From positions 1 to 12,883 of the forward strand of contig JAQUXV010000042.1 of the NCBI GenBank assembly GCA_028692205.1: 12,883 bases of DNA. Direction: 5' to 3'. The stretch is from Eubacteriales bacterium. GTDB lineage: Bacteria; Bacillota_A; Clostridia; Christensenellales; Aristaeellaceae. Below are positions 6,351-12,883 of this stretch, piece by piece. The stretch's first letter is position 1, and every line of letters starts with the position of its first letter. A program made the position numbers and the translations under genes. The notes under the pieces were generated by a model that was not told the origin of the DNA, searched no databases, and worked only from the letters and a program-made list of their open reading frames with translations.

Positions 6351-7867
6351 GCAAACGCTTCTCGCTCTCCCACCGTCTGGTAGCGTGGCTTTGTATCCTT
6401 GCGCTGCTGGCGGGCATCGCGCCGATGGTCGCCCTCTCCTTCTACAATCACGCGTTTTACGATGATTTCGGCTTCTCCATTCTCACACACGAAGCCTGGC
6501 AGACCGACGGCACACTCGGCGCGGTGCTGCAGGCAGCGGTTGTGAACACCTTCGGTAACCGGGACGGCAGTTACCTCGGTACCTACCGAACCTGGGAAGG
6601 CACCTACGCCACCTCGTTTGTCAGCGCCCTCCAGCCCGCCGTTTTCGGCGAGGGCTGGTACTGGCTTACCACCTGCCTGCTGCTGGGCACGTTTCTGCTT
6701 GCGCTGTGGTACTTTTTGCAACAGGCGCTGCGCGGCGTGCTGGGCCTTAGCCGCGCCGTGGTGTTCACCGCGCTTGGCGCGCTGGGCTTTGTGGCGGTTC
6801 AGTTTGCGCCCAGCCCGGCGGAAGGCTTCTTCTGGTTCAACGGAGGCGTTGCCTACACCTTTTTATGGTCGGTGATGCTTTTTACGGCGGGCCTGTGGCT
6901 GCGGTTCGACCGGATAACGGGCAAGCTTCGCACGACGCTTGTTTTTTCGGCGCTGTTGCTTCTTTCGGTGATTGTCGGCGGCGCGAAGTACTCCACCGTG
7001 CTTCTTGCCCTCCTGCTCGCCTTCGGGTTTACCGTGTGGGCATTCGCCCGCAAGCGCCCCAAACGCTGGGCATACGCGGCGCTTGCCGCGGTGCTGCTGA
7101 CGGGGTTTGCCGCAAGCGCGCTGGCGCCGGGCAACGCCGTGCGCGGGGCTACGCTTTCCGGCGGCATGGGCGCGCCCAAGGCCGTGCTGGAGGCCGTGTA
7201 TTTCGGGCTGGCGCTGATGGGGAATTTCGTTTCGCTTCCGCTAATCGCGGCGCTTTTGGTGCTTGTGGCAATGGCGCTGCCCGCGCTTCGGCAGAGCAGG
7301 CTTCGTTTCCGGCACCCGATATGGGTTACGTTGGTGATGGCGGCACTATTTTGCGCGCAGCTCGCGCCTACCCTGTACACCGGCAACTATCTGGGCGACG
7401 GGCGGGTGCGCAACACCTACTATTTCACTTATCTTGTTGTGACTGCGCTGCTTGCGTTGTACTGGGCGGGGCATATCGTCCGCTGCGGGGAAGGCGACCC
7501 GGCTGTTCCCGGGCATTCCCGCCTGCACGGCATGACGGCGCTGGTCGCCGTGGTGCTGCTGGCCGTCGGCTGTGCCGCTTACCACCCTGAGGGCAGCGCA
7601 AGCTACGGCCCGCAGAATATGGCGGGCGGCAGCGCCCTGCGCGCAATCGTGAGCGGGCAGGCGGCGGCCTATAACCGGTCGATGGACGAGCGCGACGCCA
7701 TACTAAACGATCCCGCCGTGACCGACGTCACGCTTACGCCCGTTGCAAACGCACCGGCCCTGTTTATGGGCGACGCGCTGGACAGCGATAACCTGGAATA
7801 TGTGCTGAACCTGTATGCGGACTACTATGGCAAAACATCCGTAACTGGTTCGGAAGGGGAGGAATAG
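6347..7867 (+). CDS. Polytopic membrane protein, GT-C-like (DUF6056-type), copy 2
   Basis: This 506-residue protein is a clear paralogue of the preceding gene along its whole length. It shares FYDDFGFS (Asp39-Asp40), a TWEGTY block (82-87), SALQPAVF, FFWFNGG (161-167), LAPGNAVR, GRVRNTYYF (352-360) and the YGPQNMAGGSA tail motif (420-430). Relative to copy 1 it has about eight more residues between the Asp pair and the TWEGTY block, with the local sequence NRDGSYLGTY. The start ATG overlaps the previous stop (ATGA), with AGGGGGG at 6331-6337. Two diverged copies suggest either a heterodimer or two enzymes with different sugar or acceptor preferences (inference). The next gene begins one base after its stop. 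Confidence 0.85.
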   Translation: MSKRFSLSHRLVAWLCILALLAGIAPMVALSFYNHAFYDDFGFSILTHEAWQTDGTLGAVLQAAVVNTFGNRDGSYLGTYRTWEGTYATSFVSALQPAVFGEGWYWLTTCLLLGTFLLALWYFLQQALRGVLGLSRAVVFTALGALGFVAVQFAPSPAEGFFWFNGGVAYTFLWSVMLFTAGLWLRFDRITGKLRTTLVFSALLLLSVIVGGAKYSTVLLALLLAFGFTVWAFARKRPKRWAYAALAAVLLTGFAASALAPGNAVRGATLSGGMGAPKAVLEAVYFGLALMGNFVSLPLIAALLVLVAMALPALRQSRLRFRHPIWVTLVMAALFCAQLAPTLYTGNYLGDGRVRNTYYFTYLVVTALLALYWAGHIVRCGEGDPAVPGHSRLHGMTALVAVVLLAVGCAAYHPEGSASYGPQNMAGGSALRAIVSGQAAAYNRSMDERDAILNDPAVTDVTLTPVANAPALFMGDALDSDNLEYVLNLYADYYGKTSVTGSEGEE

Positions 7868-7868
7868 C

Positions 7869-8612
7869 ATGCTGTTATCCGGCAAGAACGCTCTGGTAAC
7901 CGGCGCGTCCCGCGGCATCGGCGCGGCGATCGTAACGGCATTCGCCGAGGAAGGCGCGAACGTGTGGGCTTTCGCCCGTACGCCCAGCGAAGCCTTCGAA
8001 GCCCGCTGCCGCGAACTTTCGGCAGCCCATGGTGTTTGGGTTAGGCCGGTCTACGCCGATCTGACCGACGAAGCCGCCGTTACCGCCGCCATAAAAGCCG
8101 CCATGTCGGACAAGCTTCCGCTGGATATTCTGGTGAACGACGCGGGCGTGATGGGCGAGGACAAGGTGTTCCAGCTTACCCCGGTGGCCGAAATGCGAAA
8201 GCTTTTTGAAACCAACTTTTTCGGCGCAATGGCGCTCACCCAGTTCGCCACCCGCTGGATGGCGCGCAAAAAGCGCGGCGCGGTGGTAAACATCGCGTCG
8301 GTCGCCGGCATCGACGGGGACAGCCGGCTGGATTACTCCGCCAGCAAAGCCGCGATGATCGCCGCCACCAAAAAGCTGGCCCGGGAACTGGCCGGGCTGG
8401 GCATCCGCGTGAACGCCGTAGCCCCCGGCTACACCGACACCGATATGACCCGCGCGCTGGGCGAAAAGATCGCGCAGGAGGCCGAAGGGCACAACCTGCT
8501 TCGCCGCAAGGGCCTCCCGGAGGAGATTGCCGCCGTAGTCGCCTTTCTGGCCAGCGACCGCGCAAGTTACGTAACCGCGCAGGTCTGGCGCGTGGACGGC
8601 GGCATCCTGTAA
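7869..8612 (+). CDS. Short-chain dehydrogenase/reductase, FabG-like
   Basis: This is a classical SDR of 247 residues with an N-terminal Rossmann fold. TGASRGIG (11-18) is the cofactor glycine motif and NDAG (90-93) replaces the usual NNAG. The active site shows Asn116, Ser144 and Tyr156-x3-Lys160 (YSASK), and the protein ends in the FabG-like YVTAQVWRVDGG. Arg15 in the glycine motif and Arg37 after the second strand favour NADP(H). The nearest functional type is 3-oxoacyl-ACP reductase, and the ACP gene 31 bases downstream fits an acyl-ACP substrate. The operon part in view has no ketosynthase, so chain elongation is not implied; reduction or oxidation of one acyl or sugar intermediate is the more modest reading. 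A GGGGAGG site at 7856-7862 supports this start. Confidence 0.9.
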   Translation: MLLSGKNALVTGASRGIGAAIVTAFAEEGANVWAFARTPSEAFEARCRELSAAHGVWVRPVYADLTDEAAVTAAIKAAMSDKLPLDILVNDAGVMGEDKVFQLTPVAEMRKLFETNFFGAMALTQFATRWMARKKRGAVVNIASVAGIDGDSRLDYSASKAAMIAATKKLARELAGLGIRVNAVAPGYTDTDMTRALGEKIAQEAEGHNLLRRKGLPEEIAAVVAFLASDRASYVTAQVWRVDGGIL

Positions 8613-8643
8613 ACCCAAATTCAAACGATAGGAGCGAACGACC

Positions 8644-8880
8644 ATGAGCAACCCGGAAAAATATCTGAACGCATTCGTTGAGGCGCTGGAAGTCACCCCA
8701 GAAGAAGCCCCCTCGCTGGTATACGGCGAAAGCAAGGCGTGGGACAGCGTGGGCCATATGGCACTGGTCGCGGCGCTGGAGGATGCGTTCGACATTATGA
8801 TGGAGATGGACGACATTATCGACCTGAGCTCGTTTGAAAAGGGGAAGGAGATTCTGCGCAAATATGCTGTGGAAATTTGA
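8644..8880 (+). CDS. Acyl carrier protein
   Basis: A small acidic protein of 78 residues with the helical carrier pattern. The phosphopantetheine attachment site is Ser35 in WDSVGHMALV, which departs from the DSL motif of the fatty-acid-synthase ACP and looks like the specialised carriers found in surface-polysaccharide and secondary-metabolite loci. Upstream GGAG at 8631-8634 supports the ATG. The gene overlaps the following acyl ligase by 17 bases, which suggests that ligase is its loading enzyme. It is unlikely to be the housekeeping AcpP, which normally sits with fab genes. A 4'-phosphopantetheinyl transferase would have to come from elsewhere in the genome. Confidence 0.92.
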   Translation: MSNPEKYLNAFVEALEVTPEEAPSLVYGESKAWDSVGHMALVAALEDAFDIMMEMDDIIDLSSFEKGKEILRKYAVEI

Positions 8881-10270
8881 CCGGTATCAGCACAACATCG
8901 CCGTGGAAGACGAATACGGTGTTCGGCTCACCTACGCGGAACTCCGCCACGAAGGGCGTATGCTCTGCCAACAGGCGGACGGACGCTGCCTGGTGTTCTG
9001 CCTTTGCCGCAACGTAATCGGCAGTTTCGTGGGCTATGTATCGTTCCTCAACGGCGGCGTGGTACCCGCGATGCTACCGGCCGATATGGATCCGGCGCTT
9101 TTTGAAACGCTGTATCAAACCTATCAGCCCAAGTACGTCTGGGCGCCGCAGGAGTTTGAGCTGGAAGACAGCTGCCTGCGCTATGAGCGTTTCGGCTATC
9201 ATCTGCTGCAGACGCCGTTCGGGGATTCGACGCGGCTTTTGCCGGAGCTAGCGCTGCTTTTAACCACAAGCGGTTCCACCGGCAGCCCCAAGCTGGTGCG
9301 GCAAAGCTACCGCAATATCCGCGCCAATACCGATTCCATCGTGGATTATTTGCACCTGCTGCCGGACGAGCGGCCCATCACCACCCTGCCGATGAACTAC
9401 ACCTACGGGTTAAGCATCATCAATTCGCACGTGGATGTGGGCGCAACCATCCTGCTAACGGATAAAGGCGTCGCCCAGAAGGATTTCTGGTCGTTTTTCA
9501 AGGGAAAGCAGGCCACCAGCTTCGGCGGCGTGCCCTACACCTACGAAATGCTTGACCGTATGCGCTTCACCCGCATGGATCTGCCTTCCCTGCGCACCAT
9601 GACGCAGGCGGGCGGCAAGCTTTTACCGGATTTGCACCGCAAGTACGCCGAGTGGTGCCGTGATACGGGGCGCGAATTCATCGTGATGTACGGCCAATGC
9701 GAAGCCACGGCGCGCATGGCATATCTGCCGTGGCAGCACAGTCTGGAAAAAGTCGGCGCGATGGGCGTGGCCATTCCGGGCGGAGCGTTTGAGCTGGTCG
9801 ACACGGAAGGCAACGTAATCGACGCCCCGCATGTGACGGGCGAGCTTCGCTACCACGGCGACAACGTTACGCTGGGTTACGCGCAAACCGCCGCCGACCT
9901 TGTGAAAGGGGACGAGCGGCACGGTGTGCTGGAAACCGGCGATATGGCACAGCGCGACGAAGAAGGCTATTACACCATCGTGGGCCGTAAAAAGCGGTTT
10001 TTGAAAATGTTCGGCAACCGTGTAAACCTCGACGAGGTGGAGCGCATGCTCAAGACGGCGTTTCCGAACGTCGAATGCGCCTGCGCCGGGAAGGACGATC
10101 ATCTGATCATCTTCTCCGTGGACCCGGAAGCGCTGCCGAAAATGCGCGCTTTCGTAGCCGAAAAGACGGGCCTGAACCCCAGCGGGTTCTTTACCGTCGC
10201 GGTAGACGCGATCCCTAAGAATGAAGCCGGAAAGACCCTCTACAAGGAGCTGGAAAAGTACGATGATTGA
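8864..10270 (+). CDS. AMP-dependent acyl ligase (ANL superfamily), probable acyl-ACP synthetase
   Basis: A 468-residue adenylate-forming enzyme, short for the family. The core motifs are in order: phosphate loop TTSGSTGSPK (134-143), YGQCEAT (276-282, where YGQTE is more usual), TGD (358-360), hinge region GRKKRFLKMFGNR (374-386), and the C-terminal PKNEAGK (451-457) with catalytic Lys457. It should activate a carboxylic acid as acyl-AMP and pass it to a thiol, most likely the ACP encoded just before it (inference from the overlap). The ATG at 8864 is preferred to a TTG at 8834 because it gives the usual short beginning WKFDRYQHN; a GGAAGGAG site lies at 8843-8850, slightly far. The truncated N-terminal region suggests a small substrate pocket, but the acid cannot be named. 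Confidence 0.9.
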   Translation: MLWKFDRYQHNIAVEDEYGVRLTYAELRHEGRMLCQQADGRCLVFCLCRNVIGSFVGYVSFLNGGVVPAMLPADMDPALFETLYQTYQPKYVWAPQEFELEDSCLRYERFGYHLLQTPFGDSTRLLPELALLLTTSGSTGSPKLVRQSYRNIRANTDSIVDYLHLLPDERPITTLPMNYTYGLSIINSHVDVGATILLTDKGVAQKDFWSFFKGKQATSFGGVPYTYEMLDRMRFTRMDLPSLRTMTQAGGKLLPDLHRKYAEWCRDTGREFIVMYGQCEATARMAYLPWQHSLEKVGAMGVAIPGGAFELVDTEGNVIDAPHVTGELRYHGDNVTLGYAQTAADLVKGDERHGVLETGDMAQRDEEGYYTIVGRKKRFLKMFGNRVNLDEVERMLKTAFPNVECACAGKDDHLIIFSVDPEALPKMRAFVAEKTGLNPSGFFTVAVDAIPKNEAGKTLYKELEKYDD

Positions 10271-11342
10271 CCAGGCGGCGCTTGTCTCCATGCCCCCATA
10301 CGGGCTTACCAAAGCGGAGAAACACGCCTTTCTGACCGCCGAACTGACGGCGCTTACGAAACACCACGCGGCGCATTGCCCCGAGTACGCGAAAATGCTC
10401 GCGGCAACAGGCGTATCGTTGGAACAGATCACCGCGTACGAGCAGCTTCCGCCGCTTCCGGTACGGCTGTTCAAGGAATTTTCGCTCAAGAGTGTGCCGG
10501 ATGAAGCGCTGTATAAAACCGTCACCAGTTCCGGCACCACCGGCCAGCAGGTGAGTCGCATTTACCTCGACCGGGACACCGCAACCCTGCAAAGCAAAGT
10601 GCTTGCCAAGATTATGGAAAGCACGCTGGGCGGTTCACGCCTGCCGATGATCATTGTGGACTCGCCTGCCGTGGTCAAGGACCGCGCCATGTTTTCGGCG
10701 CGGGGCGCGGGCATTCTGGGCTTCAGCATCTTCGGGCGGGACCGCGTTTACGCGCTTGATGAAAACATGCGGCTGGATCTGCCCGCGCTGCGCGTGTTTT
10801 TGCAAAAGCATGAGAGCGAGACGATCTTCCTGTTCGGGTTTACGTTCATCATCTGGCAGCATTTTTATTGGGAACTGAAGCAGCTGGGCGAAACGCTCCC
10901 GCTGCAAAACGCGGTGCTTCTGCACGGCGGCGGCTGGAAAAAGCTGAGCGATCAGGCGGTAAGCCGCGAGGGCTTCCGCGACGCGCTGCGCGAGGTGTGC
11001 GGCGTTCCGCGCGTGCTGGATTATTACGGCATGGCGGAGCAGACGGGTTCCATCTATGTGGAATGCGAGCACGGACACCTGCACGCACCCGTGTGGTCGG
11101 ATATCGTGGTGCGCCGCGCGGCGGATTTTTCCGTTGCGGATGTGGGCGAAACAGGGCTGATCGAGGTGGCGAGCGTGCTGCCGCGCAGCTATCCGGGCCA
11201 TGTGCTGCTCACCGAGGACGAGGGCCGCGTTTTGGGTGAGGACGATTGCCCCTGCGGCCGCAAAGGAAAGTATTTCGAGGTGCTCGGCCGCGTGAAGCGC
11301 GCCGAAACAAGGGGGTGCAGCGATACTTATGAGCAGCGGTAA
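10263..11342 (+). CDS. LuxE-like acyl-protein synthetase
   Basis: This 359-residue protein belongs to the LuxE/PaaK branch of adenylating enzymes. Motifs seen are the phosphate loop SSGTTG (89-94), the long central segment with LFGFTFIIW (190-198), LLHGGGWK (219-226), and YYGMAEQTG (254-262). The C-terminal LGRVKRAETRGCSD (341-354) carries Cys352, which by position corresponds to the acyl-accepting cysteine near the C-terminus of luminous-bacterial LuxE. The protein ends only seven residues later. In lux systems LuxE activates a fatty acid as acyl-AMP, loads it on this cysteine and hands it to LuxC. The ATG at 10263 overlaps the ligase by eight bases; an upstream in-frame ATG at 10221 has no ribosome binding site. 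CPC at 329-331 might bind metal, which is untested. Confidence 0.88.
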   Translation: MIDQAALVSMPPYGLTKAEKHAFLTAELTALTKHHAAHCPEYAKMLAATGVSLEQITAYEQLPPLPVRLFKEFSLKSVPDEALYKTVTSSGTTGQQVSRIYLDRDTATLQSKVLAKIMESTLGGSRLPMIIVDSPAVVKDRAMFSARGAGILGFSIFGRDRVYALDENMRLDLPALRVFLQKHESETIFLFGFTFIIWQHFYWELKQLGETLPLQNAVLLHGGGWKKLSDQAVSREGFRDALREVCGVPRVLDYYGMAEQTGSIYVECEHGHLHAPVWSDIVVRRAADFSVADVGETGLIEVASVLPRSYPGHVLLTEDEGRVLGEDDCPCGRKGKYFEVLGRVKRAETRGCSDTYEQR

Positions 11343-12543
11343 CCAACTGCACATTCGCGTGCTCTGCGGCCTTGCCGATCCGCGCGAAGCGGCCTCCGCG
11401 CCCGCACTGCCTCCGTTTGATCCGCGCGTAATGGCATTTCTTGCCGATCTTTCGGCAGCATTGCTCAAAGATAAGCGCGTGAAGGCATATCCGGATGTGA
11501 CTACCTTCGCGTTCTTCTGCCGCCGCGCCAATCTGGAGAATTTGCGCAAGCCCTATGCCTCGCTTTCGGAGCGCGTCGGGCGGGGGCTTACGTTCCACAT
11601 TGCGCCAGGCAACGTACCCATGAATTTCGCTTACTCGCTGGTTGCAGCGCTGCTGGCGGGCAACGCGTGCGTGGTGAAGGCCAGCAGCCGGGATTTTGAG
11701 CAGACAGCCATCGTTTGCGACGCCATGCGGGCACTGCTCGCGGGGAAACACGTTGCTCTCCTCCCCTATGTGAACGTGATCGCCTATCCGCGCGAAGCGC
11801 AGGCGACCACCGAGGCGTTCAGCGCGCTTTGCGATGTGCGCGTCATCTGGGGCGGCAACGAGACGATCCGCCGCGTGCGTCAGGCTCCGCTTGCTCCGCG
11901 CGCGTTCGACGTGGCTTTTGCCGATCGCTGGTCGGCACTGGTGGCGGACGCGGCGTTTGTGGCCGCGATGGACGACAAAGCGCTGGCAGCCGCCGCGCAG
12001 GGCTTTTACAACGATACGTATCTGTTCGACCAGAACGCCTGCACCTCGCCCAAGCTGATCTATTGGCTGGGCGAGGGAGATGTTTTGCAAAAAGCACAGG
12101 AGCGTTTCTGGACGGCAGTGTACGCGTATGCCGTGCCACGCTACCCCATCGACCCCGTAACGGCGGTAGACAAGCGCATGGCGCTGTACCGCGCGGCGCT
12201 CACCCTGCCGGAAGCAACGCTTGCCCCCATGCCGGATCATCTGGCGGTGCGCATCCGTTTGGGGGCGCTTACCCCAGCGGTAACAGAGTTCCCGTGTTCC
12301 GGCGGCTGTTTTCTGGAATACGCCGCAGCCGAACTGGGCGAGCTTGCGCCCCTGCTGACCCAAAAGGCGCAAACCCTTTCCGTGCTGGGCGTTGAGCCCC
12401 AAACGGTTCAGGACTTTGTGCTCCGTTCGGGCGTGCGGGGCGTGGACCGTGTGGTACCCGTAGGCCGCACGCTGGACTTTGCCCTCGTGTGGGACGGTTT
12501 TGATTTGATTGAAACGCTTTCCCGGCGCGTTACGGCGGGCTGA
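11329..12543 (+). CDS. LuxC-like acyl-CoA/acyl-protein reductase
   Basis: A 404-residue member of the LuxC acyl reductase family, related to aldehyde dehydrogenases, which reduces an acyl thioester to an aldehyde with NADPH. The cofactor-binding half shows HIAPGNVPMNF (90-100) and GNACVVKASSRD (111-122), followed by WGGNETIRR (174-182). The probable nucleophile is Cys238 in FDQNACTSPK, the segment that carries the acylated cysteine in lux LuxC. Length is somewhat below that of luminous LuxC proteins. It overlaps luxE by 14 bases with an AGGGGGTG site at 11310-11317, so LuxE and LuxC are probably made together as a complex. No luciferase genes are present in the window, so the aldehyde must serve another purpose (inference). 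Confidence 0.92.
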   Translation: MSSGNQLHIRVLCGLADPREAASAPALPPFDPRVMAFLADLSAALLKDKRVKAYPDVTTFAFFCRRANLENLRKPYASLSERVGRGLTFHIAPGNVPMNFAYSLVAALLAGNACVVKASSRDFEQTAIVCDAMRALLAGKHVALLPYVNVIAYPREAQATTEAFSALCDVRVIWGGNETIRRVRQAPLAPRAFDVAFADRWSALVADAAFVAAMDDKALAAAAQGFYNDTYLFDQNACTSPKLIYWLGEGDVLQKAQERFWTAVYAYAVPRYPIDPVTAVDKRMALYRAALTLPEATLAPMPDHLAVRIRLGALTPAVTEFPCSGGCFLEYAAAELGELAPLLTQKAQTLSVLGVEPQTVQDFVLRSGVRGVDRVVPVGRTLDFALVWDGFDLIETLSRRVTAG

Positions 12544-12576
12544 ACTTTTGATATAGCGCAGATAAGAAGGTGCGAT

Positions 12577-12883
12577 ATGGTGAAACCCTTGCTTTCCTTC
12601 GTGGTTCCCTGCTACCGCAGTGCGGAAACCATCGGCACGGTCGTTCAGGAAATAGAGGATACGGTGGCGGCTCGGGCCGACGAGTTCGACCATGAAATCG
12701 TATTGGTCAACGACGGCAGCCCGGACAACGTCGCGGAGGTGATCGCCGGGTTGTGCAAAACCTATCCGCAGATTGTGTTTGTGAACCTCAGCCGCAATTT
12801 CGGCCAGCACAGCGCCATCATGGCCGGTTTCGCCCGCGCGCGCGGCGAGATCATCATCTGTCTGGACGACGACGGGCAAACGC
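12577..12883 (+). CDS. Family 2 glycosyltransferase, GtrB/DPM1-like, 5' part (partial)
   Basis: The first 102 residues of a GT-A-fold glycosyltransferase, cut by the right window edge. Visible are the N-terminal strand LSFVVPCYRSAETI, the nucleotide-binding EIVLVNDGSPDN with Asp46, the NLSRNFGQHSAIMAGF segment typical of polyprenyl-phosphate mannose/glucose synthases, and the metal-binding DDD at 97-99 followed by GQT. Such enzymes transfer a sugar from a nucleotide donor to polyprenyl phosphate at the inner membrane face; many carry two C-terminal membrane helices, which lie outside the window. An AGAAGG site (12565-12570) precedes the ATG by six bases, and the gap after luxC is 33 bases. 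Its product would be the donor for GT-C enzymes, matching the two membrane proteins at the operon's start. Confidence 0.9.
   Translation, partial: MVKPLLSFVVPCYRSAETIGTVVQEIEDTVAARADEFDHEIVLVNDGSPDNVAEVIAGLCKTYPQIVFVNLSRNFGQHSAIMAGFARARGEIIICLDDDGQT

Noticed and set aside
7875..8861. Long - strand open frame opposite the SDR and ACP genes
   Set aside because: Both + strand genes have intact catalytic motifs; the antisense translation is low in plausible structure and spans two real genes.
7869..12543. A bioluminescence (lux) operon
   Set aside because: LuxC and LuxE homologues are present, but luxA, luxB and luxD are not seen, and the neighbours point to surface glycan or lipid modification.
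11209..12879. Very long open frame on the - strand, opposite the LuxC-like gene
   Set aside because: It is an antisense shadow of a high-GC gene; the + strand carries a clear LuxC with motifs and a ribosome binding site, while the - strand translation is rich in His, Arg and Gly and shows no domain.

Overview
The window reads as a chromosomal segment of a moderately GC-rich (visibly above 50% GC) Gram-positive-type bacterium, probably a Clostridia-class Bacillota (inference). The grounds are strong AGGAGG-type ribosome binding sites on nearly every gene, a fused hisIE, a PHP-type histidinol phosphatase closing the his operon, and sigma-70/sigma-A-like promoters. No rRNA, tRNA, CRISPR array, transposase or integrase was seen.

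Region 1 (1-3343, + strand) is the distal part of a histidine biosynthesis operon: the 3' end of hisH, then hisA, hisF, hisIE and a PHP-family histidinol phosphatase. Genes overlap by 1-7 bases or are separated by 14, and a perfect 11-bp hairpin terminator follows. Region 2 (3364-4383, - strand) is one EamA/DMT-type 10-helix transporter with its own promoter, convergent with the his operon. Region 3 (about 4384-4760) is a gene-free divergent intergenic stretch, rich in short inverted repeats and lower in GC than the genes. It ends in a good extended -10 promoter firing rightwards.

Region 4 (4833 to the right edge, + strand) is a tightly packed operon of eight genes, and it is the unusual part. 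It holds two tandem paralogous polytopic membrane proteins (GT-C-like architecture, resembling the DUF6056-type families), an SDR oxidoreductase, an acyl carrier protein, an AMP-forming acyl ligase, a LuxE-like acyl-protein synthetase, a LuxC-like acyl reductase, and the start of a GtrB/DPM1-like family 2 glycosyltransferase. LuxE and LuxC keep their recognisable active-site cysteines, but no luciferase (luxAB) or LuxD thioesterase is present in the window.

Working model (inference): the ligase loads a carboxylic acid onto the ACP, the SDR adjusts its oxidation state, and LuxE/LuxC reduce an acyl thioester to an aldehyde. Meanwhile the GT2 enzyme makes a polyprenyl-phosphate sugar that the GT-C-like membrane proteins could transfer outside the membrane. 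The operon would then decorate a cell-surface glycan or lipid with an unusual acyl- or aldehyde-derived group. The substrate and the final product cannot be read from the sequence.
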